Assembly (NCBI GenBank): GCA_018828145.1
Contig: JAHJWO010000010.1
Span: forward strand, 1 to 64,000
Direction of reading: 5' to 3'
DNA: 64,000 bases
From: Alphaproteobacteria bacterium
Lineage (GTDB): Bacteria > Pseudomonadota > Alphaproteobacteria > Rhizobiales > Devosiaceae
In this document: one piece after another, positions 55,210 to 62,979 of the stretch
Numbering within the stretch: position 1 is the stretch's first letter
Layout: each line of letters opens with the position of its first letter
Position numbers and translations under genes: made by a program
The notes under the pieces: model-generated
Database searches by the model: none
Told to the model about the DNA's origin: nothing
What the model saw: the letters and a program-made list of their open reading frames with translations, nothing else

Positions 55210-55638
55210 TCAACTCAAGTGTTTGTGGAGGAAATACCGGCTGTGGCCGGGCGGATAATTGGCGATTTCGCCGAACACGGAATAGCCGAGCTTCGCGTAA
55301 AAGCCCGGCGCCTGGAAGCTGAATGTGTCGAGCCAGATGCCCGTGCAGTCATGCTGGCGCGCCACCACTTCGGCCTGCTCCATCAGCTGCCGTCCCACAC
55401 CCTGCCCACGCAGACGCTCGGGCACGAACAGCAGCTCGACGAACATCCAGCCAAAGCCGATGCGGGCAGTCAGCCCGCCATCGGTGGCACCCGTTTCGGG
55501 ATGGCGCAGCATGAGACCGATCGTGCCAAACTGCCCGGCAAAACCCGGCGTCTGGCTGCGATTGAAGGCAACAAGACCATCCACCACCGCCTGGCGGCTT
55601 TCCGGCCGCAATTCGGCCTCGTAGACGATCTCGCTCAT
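55210..55638 (-). CDS. GNAT N-acetyltransferase (copy 2 of GNAT-RidA unit)
   Basis: A 142-residue acetyltransferase: FGWMFVELLFVPERLRGQGVGRQLMEQAEVVARQHDCTGIWLDTFSFQAPGFYAKLGYSVFGEI, with RLRGQGVG as the acetyl-CoA loop. It is paralogous to the gene at 54392. The start at 55638 is four nt downstream of the leuD stop, so it reads on from leuD. An in-frame extension upstream over leuD is not used. Confidence 0.87.
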   Translation of the reverse strand: MSEIVYEAELRPESRQAVVDGLVAFNRSQTPGFAGQFGTIGLMLRHPETGATDGGLTARIGFGWMFVELLFVPERLRGQGVGRQLMEQAEVVARQHDCTGIWLDTFSFQAPGFYAKLGYSVFGEIANYPPGHSRYFLHKHLS

Positions 55639-55642
55639 GGCT

Positions 55643-56248
55643 TCAGAGCCAGGGGCGGTCGGCCGCCATCTTGCTTTCGAAGCTGGTGATCGACGGATCG
55701 GACTTGAGCGTGCCGGCAATATCGTCCAGCCCTTCGAGCAGGATCTGCTTTCGGCTCGGGTCGATATCGAAGTGGATAGTGCCGCCATCGGGACCCTTGA
55801 TGGTCTGGGACTCCAGATCCACGGTCAGCGTCGCATTGGAGCCGCGCTCGGCATCGTCGAGCAGCAGCTTGAGCTGCTCGGGGGTGACCACCAGCGGCAG
55901 GATCCCGTTCTTGAAGCAGTTATTGTAGAAGATGTCGGCAAAGCTGGTCGAGATCACGCAGCGGATGCCGAAATCGAGCAGCGCCCAGGGCGCATGTTCG
56001 CGGCTCGAGCCACAGCCGAAATTGTCGCCGGCCACGATGATGCTCGCCTGGCGATAGCTTGGCTTGTTGAGCACGAAATCGGGATTCTCGGTGCCATCCT
56101 CGTTGTAGCGCATCTCGCTGAACAGCGCCGAGCCCAGGCCCGTCCGCTTGATCGTCTTGAGATACTGCTTGGGGATGATCATGTCGGTGTCGATATTGAT
56201 GATCGGCAGCGGCGCCGCGACCCCGGTCAGGCTAGTGAACTTGTCCAT
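55643..56248 (-). CDS. leuD: 3-isopropylmalate dehydratase small subunit
   Basis: A 201-residue LeuD, the swivelling-domain partner of LeuC in leucine synthesis. [31 protein letters not shown] at the N-terminus, [46 protein letters not shown] in the centre. leuC is not in the window, as is common where leuC and leuD are apart. I start at the ATG at 56248, the family N-terminus, rather than 56302. It heads a string of genes with the two GNATs and RidA. Confidence 0.97.
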   Translation of the reverse strand: MDKFTSLTGVAAPLPIINIDTDMIIPKQYLKTIKRTGLGSALFSEMRYNEDGTENPDFVLNKPSYRQASIIVAGDNFGCGSSREHAPWALLDFGIRCVISTSFADIFYNNCFKNGILPLVVTPEQLKLLLDDAERGSNATLTVDLESQTIKGPDGGTIHFDIDPSRKQILLEGLDDIAGTLKSDPSITSFESKMAADRPWL

Positions 56249-56366
56249 GAACAAACCTCGCTTTGGCGAAGGGTCATCGCGCGAAAGCAGGGTTTGGGTC
56301 AAGTCGCGAATGGGCAGAAGCGTTCGGCGAGGTACTGCTGAGTACGCCGGAGGCGCAGTCGTCTCG

Positions 56367-56467
56367 CTCCCCCTTGTGGGGAGGGATCAAGGGTGGGGGT
56401 GAGTCGGGGGAGTGAGTTTGCCGAAACACACCCCTTCGGGGCCACCTTCCCCACAAGGGGGAGGGAG
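56367..56467. repeat. 101-nt foldback repeat (MITE/REP-like)
   Basis: CTCCCCCTTGTGGGGAGGG at 56367-56385 recurs inverted at about 56446-56464 with one mismatch; GGGTGGGGGTGAGTCGGGG lies between. Occupies most of the 238-nt gap between leuD and argC. A different family from the repeat at 51121 but of the same design. Confidence 0.7.
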
Positions 56468-56486
56468 GCGCCGACTGCCATATCCG

Positions 56487-57437
56487 TTAGGCCGCCAGGC
56501 TCTCCCGGGCGCTCACGCCCAGCATCAGGTTCAGATTCTGCACCGCGGCGCCCGACGCGCCCTTGCCCAGATTGTCATAGACCGCCACCAGCACGGCCTG
56601 CGCCCGCGCGTCATTGGCAAAGACATGCAGGGTCATCGTATTGGTGTCGTTATGCGCCTGCGGATCCAGCGCCGGCGTCCGGGCGGTTTCCTCATAGGGC
56701 GCCACCACGACGAAGCTGTCCTCGATCGCCGCGAAATGGTCGGCAATGGCGGCATGCAGCTCCCGCCCGCTCGGCACGCGGGCCAGCTGGCCCAGCTGCA
56801 GCGGCACGAAGGTGGTCATACCCTGGGCAAAGTCACCCACCGTCGGCACGAAGAGCGGTGCGCTGTCGAGCCCGGTATAGAGCGTCATTTCCGGCACATG
56901 CTTGTGGTTGAAGGTCAGCCCATAGGGCATGAAATGACTGGCCGAAGCGCCCGCCGCCTCATATTCGGCGATCATCTGCTTGCCGCCGCCCGAATAGCCG
57001 GAAATGCCGTTATAGCTGATGGCATGGTCGGCCGGCAGCAGGCCCGCCGCAATCAGCGGCCGAACATGGGCGATCAGCCCCTGCGGCCAGCAGCCCGGAT
57101 TGCTGACGAAACGCGCACTGGCAATGGCCTGGCTCTGTCCCTTGTCCATCTCGGCAAAGCCATAGGCCCAGTCGGGATCGACGCGAAAGGCCGTCGAGGC
57201 ATCGATCACCCGCGTCGTGCCATTCTCGATCAGCGAGACGCTCTCCTTGGCCGCCTCGTCGGGCAGGCAGAGGATCGCCACGTCGGCGGCATTGAGCAGC
57301 CGCTTGCGCTCGTCCTGATCCTTGCGCTTGTCGGCGGCAATGGACAGCACTTCGAGGTCGCGCCGGCCGGCCAGGCGCTCGCGGATCTGCAGACCCGTGG
57401 TTCCGGCTTCCCCGTCGATGAAAATCTTGGCGACCAT
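56487..57437 (-). CDS. argC: N-acetyl-gamma-glutamyl-phosphate reductase (type 2)
   Basis: A 316-residue ArgC of the shorter type 2 form. KIFIDGEAGTTGLQIRERLAGR at the NADP site, the catalytic cysteine in VSNPGCWPQGLIAHVRPL, ISYNGISGYSGGGKQMI, and HVPEMTLYTGL. It makes N-acetylglutamate semialdehyde for arginine synthesis. The start at 57437 is the usual MVAKIFIDGE; an ATG at 57491 adds 18 residues with no match. Confidence 0.96.
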   Translation of the reverse strand: MVAKIFIDGEAGTTGLQIRERLAGRRDLEVLSIAADKRKDQDERKRLLNAADVAILCLPDEAAKESVSLIENGTTRVIDASTAFRVDPDWAYGFAEMDKGQSQAIASARFVSNPGCWPQGLIAHVRPLIAAGLLPADHAISYNGISGYSGGGKQMIAEYEAAGASASHFMPYGLTFNHKHVPEMTLYTGLDSAPLFVPTVGDFAQGMTTFVPLQLGQLARVPSGRELHAAIADHFAAIEDSFVVVAPYEETARTPALDPQAHNDTNTMTLHVFANDARAQAVLVAVYDNLGKGASGAAVQNLNLMLGVSARESLAA

Positions 57438-57506
57438 TGGCGTTTCTCCCGATGCGGCAGCGTAAATGGACCTCGCATGTGTCGAGGTCAAGACGTCACA
57501 CCGCGG

Positions 57507-57959
57507 CTAGAGCACGGTGTCGATCGCCTGCAGCATGGTGATCCAGCCCTTTTCGGTCCGGGAAACCCATTCGGCCCATTGCGCATCCATCTCGTGATAG
57601 AGCGTCACAATGGCGCCCGGCCCGTCCGGCTCGGGCTCGATGATCATGGTGACCAGCGAGGTCTGCTCCTCCTCGCTGGGATCGGTATACCAGGTGAAGG
57701 CGATCTTGGTGGGGCGCTCAAGCGCCGTGAAGGTGCCCCAGTGGCGGGCCTCGCCGTCGGCCCGCATATCGGCGAACAGGAACCTGCCGCCCACCACCGG
57801 GTCGATTTCGCACGCCGTCATTTCCCCGCCGCTGCCCGACTGCTCGCTCCAGGCCTGCTGCCAGAGCCGCACCATGGCCGGATCGAGAAAGGCGTCATAG
57901 ACACGCTCCGGGCTGGCCTTGAACCGGTGGGTGACCTTGGCTTCGATCGTATCGGCCAT
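57507..57959 (-). CDS. SRPBCC (AHSA1-like) domain protein
   Basis: A 150-residue START/SRPBCC-fold protein: TIEAKVTHRFKASPERVYDAFLDPAMVRLWQQAW, MTACEIDPVVGGRFLFADMR, YHEMDAQWAEWVSRTEKGWITML. This fold binds hydrophobic ligands. Its start overlaps the stop of the ArsR gene by one base, so the pair is coupled; ArsR-SRPBCC pairs are widespread and the AHSA1-like protein may sense or remove the ligand of the regulator. Ligand unknown. Confidence 0.9.
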   Translation of the reverse strand: MADTIEAKVTHRFKASPERVYDAFLDPAMVRLWQQAWSEQSGSGGEMTACEIDPVVGGRFLFADMRADGEARHWGTFTALERPTKIAFTWYTDPSEEEQTSLVTMIIEPEPDGPGAIVTLYHEMDAQWAEWVSRTEKGWITMLQAIDTVL

Positions 57960-58303
57960 CAGCTTTGCTCCTTGTTATCCTGGGCGGCGAGCACGGCATC
58001 CATGGCCTCGAGCCCGCCCTTCCAGAAGCGTTCCTGTTGCTCGATCCATTCGCGGGCGCTGCGCAGGGACTCGGGCCGGAAGCTCAGAATGTGCTCGCGA
58101 CCTGCCTTGCGGCGGCTCACCAGTTCGGCCCGCTCCAGCAGCCGGATATGCTTGCTCACCGAATTCAGCGAAATGGCGAAGGGCGCCGCCAGTTCGGTCA
58201 CGCGCGCCTCGCCCTGTGACAGGCGCTTGAGGATGGCCCGCCGCGTCGGGTCGGCCAGGGCAATGAGCGTGTGATCGAGCAGGGCATCCGGCGCTTGCAT
58301 CAT
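57959..58303 (-). CDS. ArsR-family transcriptional regulator
   Basis: A 114-residue winged-helix repressor: ALADPTRRAILKRLSQGEARVTELAAPFAISLNSVSKHIRLLERAELVSRRKAGREHI. No metal-binding cysteine pair is present, so it belongs with the metal-independent SdpR-like group that accompanies SRPBCC proteins. It almost certainly binds the palindrome two nt before its own start. Two adjacent ATG codons (58303 and 58300) are possible starts. Confidence 0.93.
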   Translation of the reverse strand: MMQAPDALLDHTLIALADPTRRAILKRLSQGEARVTELAAPFAISLNSVSKHIRLLERAELVSRRKAGREHILSFRPESLRSAREWIEQQERFWKGGLEAMDAVLAAQDNKEQS

Positions 58304-58304
58304 T

Positions 58305-58324
58305 ATTAATCCTTATGGGTTAAT
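58305..58324. promoter_or_regulatory. Operator of the ArsR/SRPBCC pair
   Basis: ATTAATCC, 4-nt centre TTAT, GGGTTAAT: arms match at seven of eight positions. It lies between the -10 and the start codon of the ArsR gene, covering the predicted transcription start, as in autorepression. Confidence 0.65.
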
Positions 58325-58351
58325 ATTGTCGATCCCGCCCACGGTTGTCAA
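58323..58351 (-). promoter_or_regulatory. Promoter of the ArsR/SRPBCC pair
   Basis: Minus-strand TTGACA (58351-58346), 17-nt spacer, CAATAT (58328-58323). Predicted start near 58316, giving a 13-nt leader. Confidence 0.55.
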
Positions 58352-58407
58352 GCAGGTGCGCCAATGGCATTGCTTTGACCAACTGGACAAAAAACAGGGA
58401 GACGAAG

Positions 58408-59118
58408 ATGACCCCACACAACCATGCCAAGGCGGGTGACTATGCCGAAGCCGTGCTCCTGCCGGGCGATCCCCTGCGAGCCAAGTGGATTGCCGAGACC
58501 TTTCTCGACGACGCCAAGCTGGTCAATTCGGTGCGCAACTGCCTGGGCTATACCGGCACCTACAAGGGCAAGCGCGTCTCCGTGCAGGCCACCGGCATGG
58601 GCCAGCCCTCGCTCTCGATCTATGTGCACGAGCTGATCAACGTCTATGGCCTCAAGACGCTGATCCGCGTCGGCACCTGCGGCGGGCTCAATGCCAGGGT
58701 CAAGGTCCGCGACCTGATCCTCGCCCAGGCCGCCTCGACCGACAGCGCCATCGTGCGCGACCGCTTCGGCGCCTACAATTTCGCGCCCATCGCCGATTTC
58801 GGCCTGTTGCGCGCCGCCGCTGAAAAGGCCGAGGCCAGGGGCATGCGCTACCATGCCGGCAATATGCTGAGCTCGGACATCTTCTACCATGCCGACGGCA
58901 TGGCCGGTTACGACAAGCTGCCCGAACACGGCGTCATCGGCGTCGAGATGGAAGCCGCCGCGCTTTATACCCTCGCCGCCCGCTTCGGCGTTCGGGCCCT
59001 CACCATCTGCACCATGACCGATTGCCTGATCACCAAGGAAGAGATCGACGCCAACGAGCGCCAGACCTCCTTGCGCGAAATGGTGGAAGTGGCTCTCGAA
59101 GTGGCGATCGAGGCCTAG
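58408..59118 (+). CDS. deoD: Purine nucleoside phosphorylase, DeoD type
   Basis: A 236-residue phosphorylase that splits purine (deoxy)nucleosides for salvage. Typical segments are EAVLLPGDPLRAKWIAETFL, TGMGQPSLSIYVHELI, RVGTCGGLNARVKVRDLI, and EMEAAALYTLAARFGVRALTICTMTD with the catalytic Asp. The start at 58408 follows GGGAGACGA; an upstream in-frame ATG at 58345 overlaps the divergent promoter. Single gene, divergent from the ArsR pair. Confidence 0.96.
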   Translation: MTPHNHAKAGDYAEAVLLPGDPLRAKWIAETFLDDAKLVNSVRNCLGYTGTYKGKRVSVQATGMGQPSLSIYVHELINVYGLKTLIRVGTCGGLNARVKVRDLILAQAASTDSAIVRDRFGAYNFAPIADFGLLRAAAEKAEARGMRYHAGNMLSSDIFYHADGMAGYDKLPEHGVIGVEMEAAALYTLAARFGVRALTICTMTDCLITKEEIDANERQTSLREMVEVALEVAIEA

Positions 59119-59218
59119 ACGCAACTCGGCGCATGAGGGGAGGACCAGCTGGCGCGCCCCTCACGCGCTCGTCATTAACCCTCACCCAATCCGCCACCGT
59201 TCTGCCGATATCGCTGTG

Positions 59219-59234
59219 TTAACCTCCCCTTAAC
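59219..59234 (+). promoter_or_regulatory. Perfect CtrA-type box upstream of 59252 gene
   Basis: TTAA-N7-TTAAC with all core bases matching; it ends 18 nt before the start codon at 59252. A second TTAACC half-site is at 59175. The short distance suggests repression, or a start site further downstream than assumed. Confidence 0.55.
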
Positions 59235-59251
59235 ATCGGGGCCCGTCGCAC

Positions 59252-60604
59252 ATGCAGCTCAAGCCGAACGCCTATCGCCTCAACGAAACCGTCAAGGGCG
59301 TCGAGACGATGACCCGCTTTGCCCTGGCCGTGCTGGCTCTGGCCTCGGGCGTCTATACCTATCTCGGTGTGCGCGGCCTGCTTGATGGCTCGGCCACCTT
59401 CGTCTTCTTTGCCGCCATCATCTATTCGGCCGCCGTGTCGGTGGCCATCTATGCCTTCTGGAGCTTCATGCTCCGCTTCGTGCCGCTGGTCACTTCCGGC
59501 GTGCAGCGGCTGGCTTTGTTCCTCACCATGGCCATTGGCTGCGCCATGATCATCGCCATGTCGAGCTGGCTCAACGCCGCCGCCCTCGCCGGCTCGGCCT
59601 CGCTGGAACAGCATATGGCCGTGACGCTGCAGGGCTATGCCGAGGATCTCGACAATGCCCATGCCAATGCGCTGGCCAGCCAGAGCCTCCTGCCCGACGT
59701 GCAGCGCGCGGCCGAGCGCTTTGCCGGCCTTGCCGCCGACGAGCGCGAAAGCGGCGCCCTGACCGGCACCACCGGCTCGGGCAGCGTCGTGCAGCTGCTC
59801 ACCCAGATGGGCACGCAGATGGACCAGCTGGCCGCCACCATTACCGGCTCGCGCGACGAGGTGGCTTTGCTGTTCGAACAGGGCTCGGCGCGCCTTGCCA
59901 CCATGCGCGAACTGGTCTCCACACCCGGCGCCATCGAGCCGCGCTCCGACAGTTTCCAGGCCGAGGCCGTCCAGCTCTCCGCCGTCATCGCCGCGCTGCA
60001 GCAGACCGACGTCGCCTCCTCGGTCAAGCGCGCCTCGGCTGACCTCTCGGCCGGCTTCATCGCCCCCGTCGCCGATGGCGGCACCGCCGATCTTGCCAAT
60101 CGGCAGGACCAGGTGATGGAAACCGTGCGTGCCTCGGTGGCCGCCCAGTCCGCGGCGCTGACCCAGGCGGCCGACGAGATCCTCGCCAATCCGCCGGTCG
60201 AGCAGCGCCGCTTCGTGCCGCTCTCCAGCGCCGAGGCGGTGATCCGCTACTGGCAGGACTTCATCCCCAGCTGGGCCGGCGCCATTTCCATCGACCTGCT
60301 GCCCGTCGTGCTGGTGCTGGTGCTGATGATCGTCAACGACGCCATGCGCAAGGATTCCGAATCCCTCGCCGAGGCCGAGAACATCACCGCCGCCGAAATG
60401 CTGCGCGCTATGGCCCTGTTCCGCCAGATGGAGGCGGCCGGCATCGATGTGTCCACCGGCCAGCCGCGCCAGGCGCCCGCGGCGCCGGTCGAGCCCGAAC
60501 CCATCGACACCGCCACCGTCACCGCCGCGGCGCCTGACGACGCCACCGTGACCCCCATCGATGCGGCGCAGCGCAAGCGTACCGACGGTCCCCGCCCGGC
60601 ATGA
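59252..60604 (+). CDS. Membrane protein with periplasmic helical region, unnamed
   Basis: A 450-residue protein I cannot name. Three membrane helices are close to the N-terminus (about 22-44, 49-75, 85-108). A long helical, Ala/Gln-rich region (about 112-340: EQHMAVTLQGYAEDLDNAHANAL … VKRASADLSAGFIAP … QVMETVRASVAAQSAAL) follows, and a last helix at about 347-365 (ISIDLLPVVLVLVLMIVNDA). The cytoplasmic tail is helical and then Pro/Ala rich. The arrangement resembles a receptor sensor region without a signalling domain. It overlaps the ClpP-like gene by ATGA and has a perfect CtrA-type box upstream. Confidence 0.72.
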   Translation: MQLKPNAYRLNETVKGVETMTRFALAVLALASGVYTYLGVRGLLDGSATFVFFAAIIYSAAVSVAIYAFWSFMLRFVPLVTSGVQRLALFLTMAIGCAMIIAMSSWLNAAALAGSASLEQHMAVTLQGYAEDLDNAHANALASQSLLPDVQRAAERFAGLAADERESGALTGTTGSGSVVQLLTQMGTQMDQLAATITGSRDEVALLFEQGSARLATMRELVSTPGAIEPRSDSFQAEAVQLSAVIAALQQTDVASSVKRASADLSAGFIAPVADGGTADLANRQDQVMETVRASVAAQSAALTQAADEILANPPVEQRRFVPLSSAEAVIRYWQDFIPSWAGAISIDLLPVVLVLVLMIVNDAMRKDSESLAEAENITAAEMLRAMALFRQMEAAGIDVSTGQPRQAPAAPVEPEPIDTATVTAAAPDDATVTPIDAAQRKRTDGPRPA

Positions 60605-61413
60605 AGACCGCCGCCAACGCCCGCGCCGAGAACACCACATTCTACCGCCGCCTGCTCCACCGGGCGGCCGCGGTCGATGACGGCAATATCCTGCGCGTCG
60701 CCTTCTTCGCCCTGCTGATCGGCACTGCCTCGGTGCTCTATGTCGACTTCCGCGAGCTGACCGAAAGCGAGGGCTCGGCCCTGGCCATGCCCATGCAGCC
60801 CATCCTGCCGCCCTATGATCCGGAGGGTCCTTCCGAAGGCGCGCGCCCCAATATAACAACCAGCCCTCAAGTGCTTGAACAGCCGCTGGAAATCGCCCTG
60901 GGCACCGGTGGACAACTCACCCTGACGGGCTCGATCGAGCTCGGTTCTGCCACCCGCTTCGCTGACGAGATTGCAGCCCGGGGAGAATACGTACAGACTG
61001 TGGTTCTCGATTCCCCTGGAGGGTCGGTCGTGGATGCGCTGGCTATCGGCAGTCTGATCCATGAAAAGGGCCTTGGCACCAAGGTCGCTGCCGGCTCGCT
61101 GTGCGCCTCGTCCTGCCCCATCATCTTTGCCTCGGGCGCCACCCGCATTGCCAGCCCCGAGGCGGCCATCGGCGTGCACCAGATCTATGCCGCCGCGCTT
61201 TCGGGCGATCCGCAGAGCGCCCTGCGCGTTGCCGGCGCCGCCATGAGCGACGCCCAGACCACCACCGCCGAGATCATAAGCCACCTCACCAAGACCGGCG
61301 TCGATCCGGCCCTGTGGCTGCATGCCCTCGAGACACCGCCCGACCGGCTCTATTACTTCACGGCAGAGGAGATGACGCGTCTCAAGCTTGTCACGCAACT
61401 GGCAAACAATTGA
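60601..61413 (+). CDS. Membrane-anchored ClpP-fold protein (COG3904-like)
   Basis: A 270-residue protein with one N-terminal membrane helix (about 30-50) and a periplasmic ClpP/crotonase-like domain (about 100-260). The segment VVLDSPGGSVVDALAIGSLIHEKGLGTKVAAGSLCASSCPIIFASGATRIASPEAAIGVHQ has the SPGG oxyanion loop and a serine in CASSC at the position of the nucleophile in ClpP/SppA relatives, with a following GVHQ histidine. Such COG3904 proteins are predicted periplasmic hydrolases. Coupled by ATGA to the membrane protein upstream, suggesting that the two act together. Not proven to be a protease. Confidence 0.75.
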   Translation: MKTAANARAENTTFYRRLLHRAAAVDDGNILRVAFFALLIGTASVLYVDFRELTESEGSALAMPMQPILPPYDPEGPSEGARPNITTSPQVLEQPLEIALGTGGQLTLTGSIELGSATRFADEIAARGEYVQTVVLDSPGGSVVDALAIGSLIHEKGLGTKVAAGSLCASSCPIIFASGATRIASPEAAIGVHQIYAAALSGDPQSALRVAGAAMSDAQTTTAEIISHLTKTGVDPALWLHALETPPDRLYYFTAEEMTRLKLVTQLANN

Positions 61414-61488
61414 TCGCCTGACAGCGGAACCGGCGGAGGACCGGACCGTTCCATCAGGTTAGCAAGCATATTGGCGGGGAGGCCAATA

Positions 61489-61779
61489 ATGACTCAGATT
61501 CATACCCTTACACGACACCGCGATATCCAGAACTGGGTGACCGATCGGCATGGCATTCCGGCAATTGCCCGGGTGCGCAACCGCTTCGGCGAAGAGCGCG
61601 CCCAGCTCAAGCTGAGCTTCCAGCGCCGCAACCGGCCGGGCCTTGCCAGCCAGGATGAGGGCCTCAGCCCCTGTTCCTGGACCGCCTGGCTTGCCGAACT
61701 CGACCGCCAGCAGCTGGCGCTGCAGGTCGACATGGCGGCCGACGACTGCGCCATCGTCGAGCGTCGCGCGGCGAGCTGA
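61489..61779 (+). CDS. Small uncharacterised protein, 96 residues
   Basis: A 96-residue soluble protein: TQIHTLTRHRDIQNWVTDRHGIPAIARVRNRFGEERAQLKLSFQ, then WTAWLAELDRQQLALQVDMAADDCAIVERR. I recognise no named family. GGGGAGG lies about 8 nt upstream of the ATG at 61489, a good ribosome-binding site, so it is likely expressed. It is 75 nt downstream of the ClpP-like gene and could belong to the same transcript. A GC-rich hairpin follows at 61803. Confidence 0.7.
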   Translation: MTQIHTLTRHRDIQNWVTDRHGIPAIARVRNRFGEERAQLKLSFQRRNRPGLASQDEGLSPCSWTAWLAELDRQQLALQVDMAADDCAIVERRAAS

Positions 61780-61802
61780 CCTTCGCGCGAGCCCACCGCT
61801 AA

Positions 61803-61823
61803 CCCCCGGACCTGATCCGGGGG
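61803..61823. repeat. GC-rich palindrome after small gene
   Basis: CCCCCGGA, 5-nt loop, TCCGGGGG. Resembles the dispersed hairpin at 25031-25049 and may act as a terminator for the preceding gene; the following bases are pyrimidine-rich (CCATTTCCCTTTCC). Confidence 0.5.
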
Positions 61824-61952
61824 CCATTTCCCTTTCCTTTGCATGACGTCACCCACCGCCCTCCGCGGCGGAGGCTGGCCTGCGCCAATCCGGCATTGCG
61901 AAAATTGCCGCTTCGGGGTCAATAGGCCGACCCTGACGATTCCCGAGACCTC

Positions 61953-62594
61953 ATGAGCCGGCCCCAGATCGCCCTTGTCCTGCATGCCCTGCTGCTGATC
62001 GGGGCGCTGGCCTATCTGGTCCCCGCTTTGACCCGGACCTTTGGCGGCCCCACCGGCTATCTGCTGTCGCTGCTCGCCTATTGGCTCGGCTTCTGCCTGC
62101 CGGTTATCGCCCTGCATGTACGCGGACGGCGCAGTCCACACCTCTTTTCCGAGCGGCTGGCCTGGCGGGACTGGTTCATCCCAGCTCTCCTGCTATTGCA
62201 GCTGGGCGTGATCAGCCTCGTGGCGATGACGCCCCATACCTCCATGCTGACCACGCATGGCGCCATGCTCGCGGCGCTGATCGGCGTCATCAATGGTCCG
62301 CTTGAAGAAATCGCCTGGCGCGGCGGCTTCATGACCCGCTTTGCCGATCGGCCGCGCCTGGGCTTCTGGCTCGGCTGGCTGCTCTTTACCCTCTGGCATG
62401 TGCCGCTGGCGCTGAGCCACGATATCGTCTTCGAGGGCGGCTGGATGGCGCTGGTCGGCGGCGCGGCCGCGCTGGGCCTGTTCTGGAACTGGATCGCCTG
62501 GCGCACCGGTTCGGTCTTCTGGACATCCATCGCCCACGCCCTCACCAATATCATGGCCTTCTGGGTGCTGTTCGACGGCAACGGCTTCGTGTGA
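61953..62594 (+). CDS. CPBP-family intramembrane metalloprotease
   Basis: A 213-residue membrane protein with six or seven helices. The three motifs of the CPBP (Abi/CAAX) family are present: EEIAWRGGF (EExxxR), FTLWHVPLAL (FxxxH) and HALTNIMAF (HxxxN). Members cleave membrane substrates; the eukaryotic relative is Rce1, and some bacterial ones handle self-immunity. Substrate unknown. Single gene; the 130 nt upstream contain no other gene. Confidence 0.9.
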   Translation: MSRPQIALVLHALLLIGALAYLVPALTRTFGGPTGYLLSLLAYWLGFCLPVIALHVRGRRSPHLFSERLAWRDWFIPALLLLQLGVISLVAMTPHTSMLTTHGAMLAALIGVINGPLEEIAWRGGFMTRFADRPRLGFWLGWLLFTLWHVPLALSHDIVFEGGWMALVGGAAALGLFWNWIAWRTGSVFWTSIAHALTNIMAFWVLFDGNGFV

Positions 62595-62630
62595 GCCGGC
62601 GGCGGCGCGTGCCGACCGCCGGCCCCAGGG

Positions 62631-62915
62631 TCAATCTAGCCTATCCCTGTTGCGATAGTCGAACTGCTTGCGCATGGCGTCGAGCAGCATGGGCGGCGGT
62701 TGGCGCCTCTTGAGCACGGCATGCAGGTCCAGCGGCTCAAGGCCGATATCATAGAGCAGCCGGCTGTCGAGCCGGGACAGCATGATATGGGTCTGGGCGG
62801 CCCGGTTATGCCGGCGCAGCCGCACCAGCAGGCGCAGCAGGCGCCACTTGAAAGCAGTCAGGGATGTGAGGCGCGGACGGGCGTCAAAACGCAGGCCGCT
62901 GTCGATAACGGTCAT
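62631..62915 (-). CDS. DUF1127 family protein
   Basis: A 94-residue protein with a C-terminal DUF1127-type motif: LSRLDSRLLYDIGLEPLDL (about 46-64), preceded by the basic RLLVRLRRHNRAAQTHI. Small DUF1127 proteins in Hyphomicrobiales and Rhodobacterales have been linked to phosphate uptake, carbon metabolism and RNA binding. This one is longer than the ~45-residue class, with an N-terminal extension. GGAGAAG lies 6-12 nt before the start. Confidence 0.85.
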   Translation of the reverse strand: MTVIDSGLRFDARPRLTSLTAFKWRLLRLLVRLRRHNRAAQTHIMLSRLDSRLLYDIGLEPLDLHAVLKRRQPPPMLLDAMRKQFDYRNRDRLD

Positions 62916-62979
62916 TGAACTTCTCCTGAAAACCAGGGGCCATGCCGCGGCATGGCCCCTGGCTATTGGTTGGGATGGA

